From Antitrichia curtipendula (lineage: Eukaryota > Streptophyta > Bryopsida > Hypnales > Leucodontaceae): a DNA stretch of 64,000 nucleotides. Below, piece after piece: positions 62,421 through 64,000 of the stretch. The notes below the pieces were generated by a model. The model saw only the letters and a list, made by a program, of their open reading frames with translations. It had not been told where the DNA came from and ran no database searches. A program made the position numbers and the translations under genes. The stretch is from contig OX579635.1 of assembly GCA_951230915.1 (NCBI GenBank), positions 28,582,001 to 28,646,000 of the forward strand, given 5' to 3'. Each line of letters opens with the position of its first letter. Position 1 is the stretch's first letter.

Positions 62421-64000
62421 ATCAAATAGTTATGAGCCCTCACTACAAGAGAAAGGGTGGTTTTTAAGATGACATTTTAGTAGAGAAATACTGAAATGCG
62501 ATGGAGTTTGTTGGAAGGTTATGTTGGAATTGAAAAATCAGTAAAGTGGATCATTCACGTGCTTATCGGTCATCATAAGTTATCAGAGGTTGTCTTCAGT
62601 GGTCAAAACTGAAGGGTGTTTCCTTGAAGTCGGTACTTTCCACATCCTTTAACACTATATTTAGTGGTTAGTGGTTACAATTGAGAACACTTTTGTATTG
62701 GTTGGATTTAATGTGTGCGTCCAACTGGCCATGCAACTCGATTCATCTTGTAAATGAAAGCACCTCATGTACTTTTTTTGTCTTCGAGCTCAGGAATAGT
62801 GCCGACTACAGTGGATGGCGTTCCTTGGAATGAAGTACTGTATTGACATGTTTTTCTCGACCACTTGTAAATAGTCAACAATGGTAGCATCGTCACCTGG
62901 AAACTACACATATCTGCAACGTAGTCTTCTGATTGAATTTCTGTCATTTCATTGGTCAGTTGTTTCACAAAAGACTGTGGATGCATTTTTTTGTGAGCTC
63001 GAATTTAGGGTTTTTGCATGACAATTTTTATGATGCATATTTCTGGATGCACACTTCTGGGACGAACGTTAGAACGTGCAAAGACGTTGGACTTGTAGAA
63101 AACGAGATTACGCAAGCAAGAGAGTACCACAGAATTAAGTGCTTCTTCAATTTTTTAAACAACAATTGCCATGGTACCAAAATATATCATTTTCACTGTG
63201 ATCAGCTTGTCATTCAAGGGTTAAATATGTTACAAAAGCTGTGACCGCTAATAAGTGCATTGGTCACTTCCACAAGTCTTTTGCGAACTCCCCGTGCACA
63301 AGTGGTTTCACTGCTTCATCTTCTACATAAACTGTGTACTGCTCCTATGCAATAGAATGGAAGCAATCTACTCATGAATGCACACTGACAATCCATCTGC
63401 TACTATAGTTCTCAGTAAATTGAAAATCTGCACAATCCTAGAAGCAGTAGCAGCTTCTTTCATTATAGTTTAAAAAAACAAGAATGGACTTATCGCACTT
63501 TAGTCATTCCATCCTTCTTCTCTAAGTCAATGAAGTCATTGGGTAGTACAAAAGTAGCCACCTTGTCAACCACATCTTGTCCATGACAGAAGATTGCTTG
63601 CATTCTGGATGATCACACCAATTTGGTTTGACCTTGTAATTGTCCACACAACTGAAAATGAATCCACTTTGAAATCTGAGAGATAGCAAATAAAGAGCAC
63701 TCAAAAAAATTTTAAGCATAAATTTAGCTTCTTTTTCTAAACTAACAAAGGCCATTGGCATGTTATCAAAATATGAAGACATACAAGTGGTTCTAATTAC
63801 AAAAATTTAGAAGAGCAATTATGATAAAAAGTTCTTCGAAGTTCTGTTTTCTGCAATTGCACAATGTAAGAGCCCTGTACATTTTGAACGTAATCATTAA
63901 CTTCAACTAAATTCCATCCCCATGTTCAGTTCTTCACAAATTCATCGGCATCCCTAAACTTCATACTCATGCTCTCTTGCCATAATGCATGAGCAATATA
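62421..64000. other. Intergenic DNA at the window end, no gene recognised
   Basis: Composition is slightly less A+T-rich than in the desert. A CACTACAAGAGAAAGGG sequence near 62,447 resembles a CACTA terminus but no partner end is found. Short frames at 62,765-63,244 match nothing I know. The right edge may be the flank of a gene outside the window. Confidence 0.45.

Noticed and set aside
62440..62520. CACTACAAGAGAAAG as the end of another CACTA-type element
   Set aside because: No matching inverted end or palindromic arm found before the window edge; a single terminus-like string is not enough.

Overview
The window is nuclear DNA of a land plant. Genes have GT-AG introns of about 45 to 625 bases, plant-type gene families (PLAT lipoxygenase, a PHD/extended-PHD chromatin protein, a lachrymatory-factor-synthase-like SRPBCC protein), and sit as islands of higher G+C in long, very A+T-rich DNA filled with old repeats. 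The gene content and the compact genes in a sparse background would fit a bryophyte, lycophyte or fern, but nothing in the sequence settles the species.

Layout. 1-6.9 kb: repeat-rich DNA with three copies of a small inverted-repeat element, a foldback element with a 9-bp target duplication, and a 0.9-kb copy (A) of a repeat family whose ends read TTAACCCCTAAAG. 6.9-11.7 kb: an eight-exon, apparently intact plastid-type lipoxygenase on the + strand, with a short upstream ORF. 12.2-12.6 kb: a convergent, intronless LSM-domain gene resembling NAA38 of the NatC acetyltransferase. 12.8-16.5 kb: two repeats. 16.6-27.8 kb: a nine-exon gene for a roughly 2,370-residue nuclear protein with an AT-hook-like motif, a PHD finger, an extended PHD finger and a C-terminal eight-cysteine cluster. 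Its giant first coding exon contains about six degenerate 68-74 residue tandem repeats, and its extended PHD is interrupted by a GC-AG intron.

27.8-44.8 kb is a gene desert made of diverged repeats, including more TTAACCCCTAAAG elements, three near-palindromic elements with CACTA-like ends, and a 549-bp element with perfect 26-bp inverted ends. 44.8-50.3 kb is a G+C-richer block that begins exactly where one arm of a CACTA-like palindrome ends. It carries a two-exon SRPBCC gene on the minus strand at 47.9-48.7 kb. 50.3-64 kb is again A+T-rich, with a promoter-like island near 51.5 kb, further repeats, a decayed Ty3/gypsy pol at 59.9-61.7 kb and a small tandem array at 61.9-62.4 kb.

The four genes do not form a pathway: oxylipin synthesis, N-terminal acetylation, chromatin reading and a small ligand-binding or cyclase fold are simply neighbours. 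The most unusual material is the repeat fraction, above all the TTAACCCCTAAAG family, and the repeat-expanded PHD protein. All exon coordinates were derived by hand from reading frames, splice consensus and family similarity; no database search was run.
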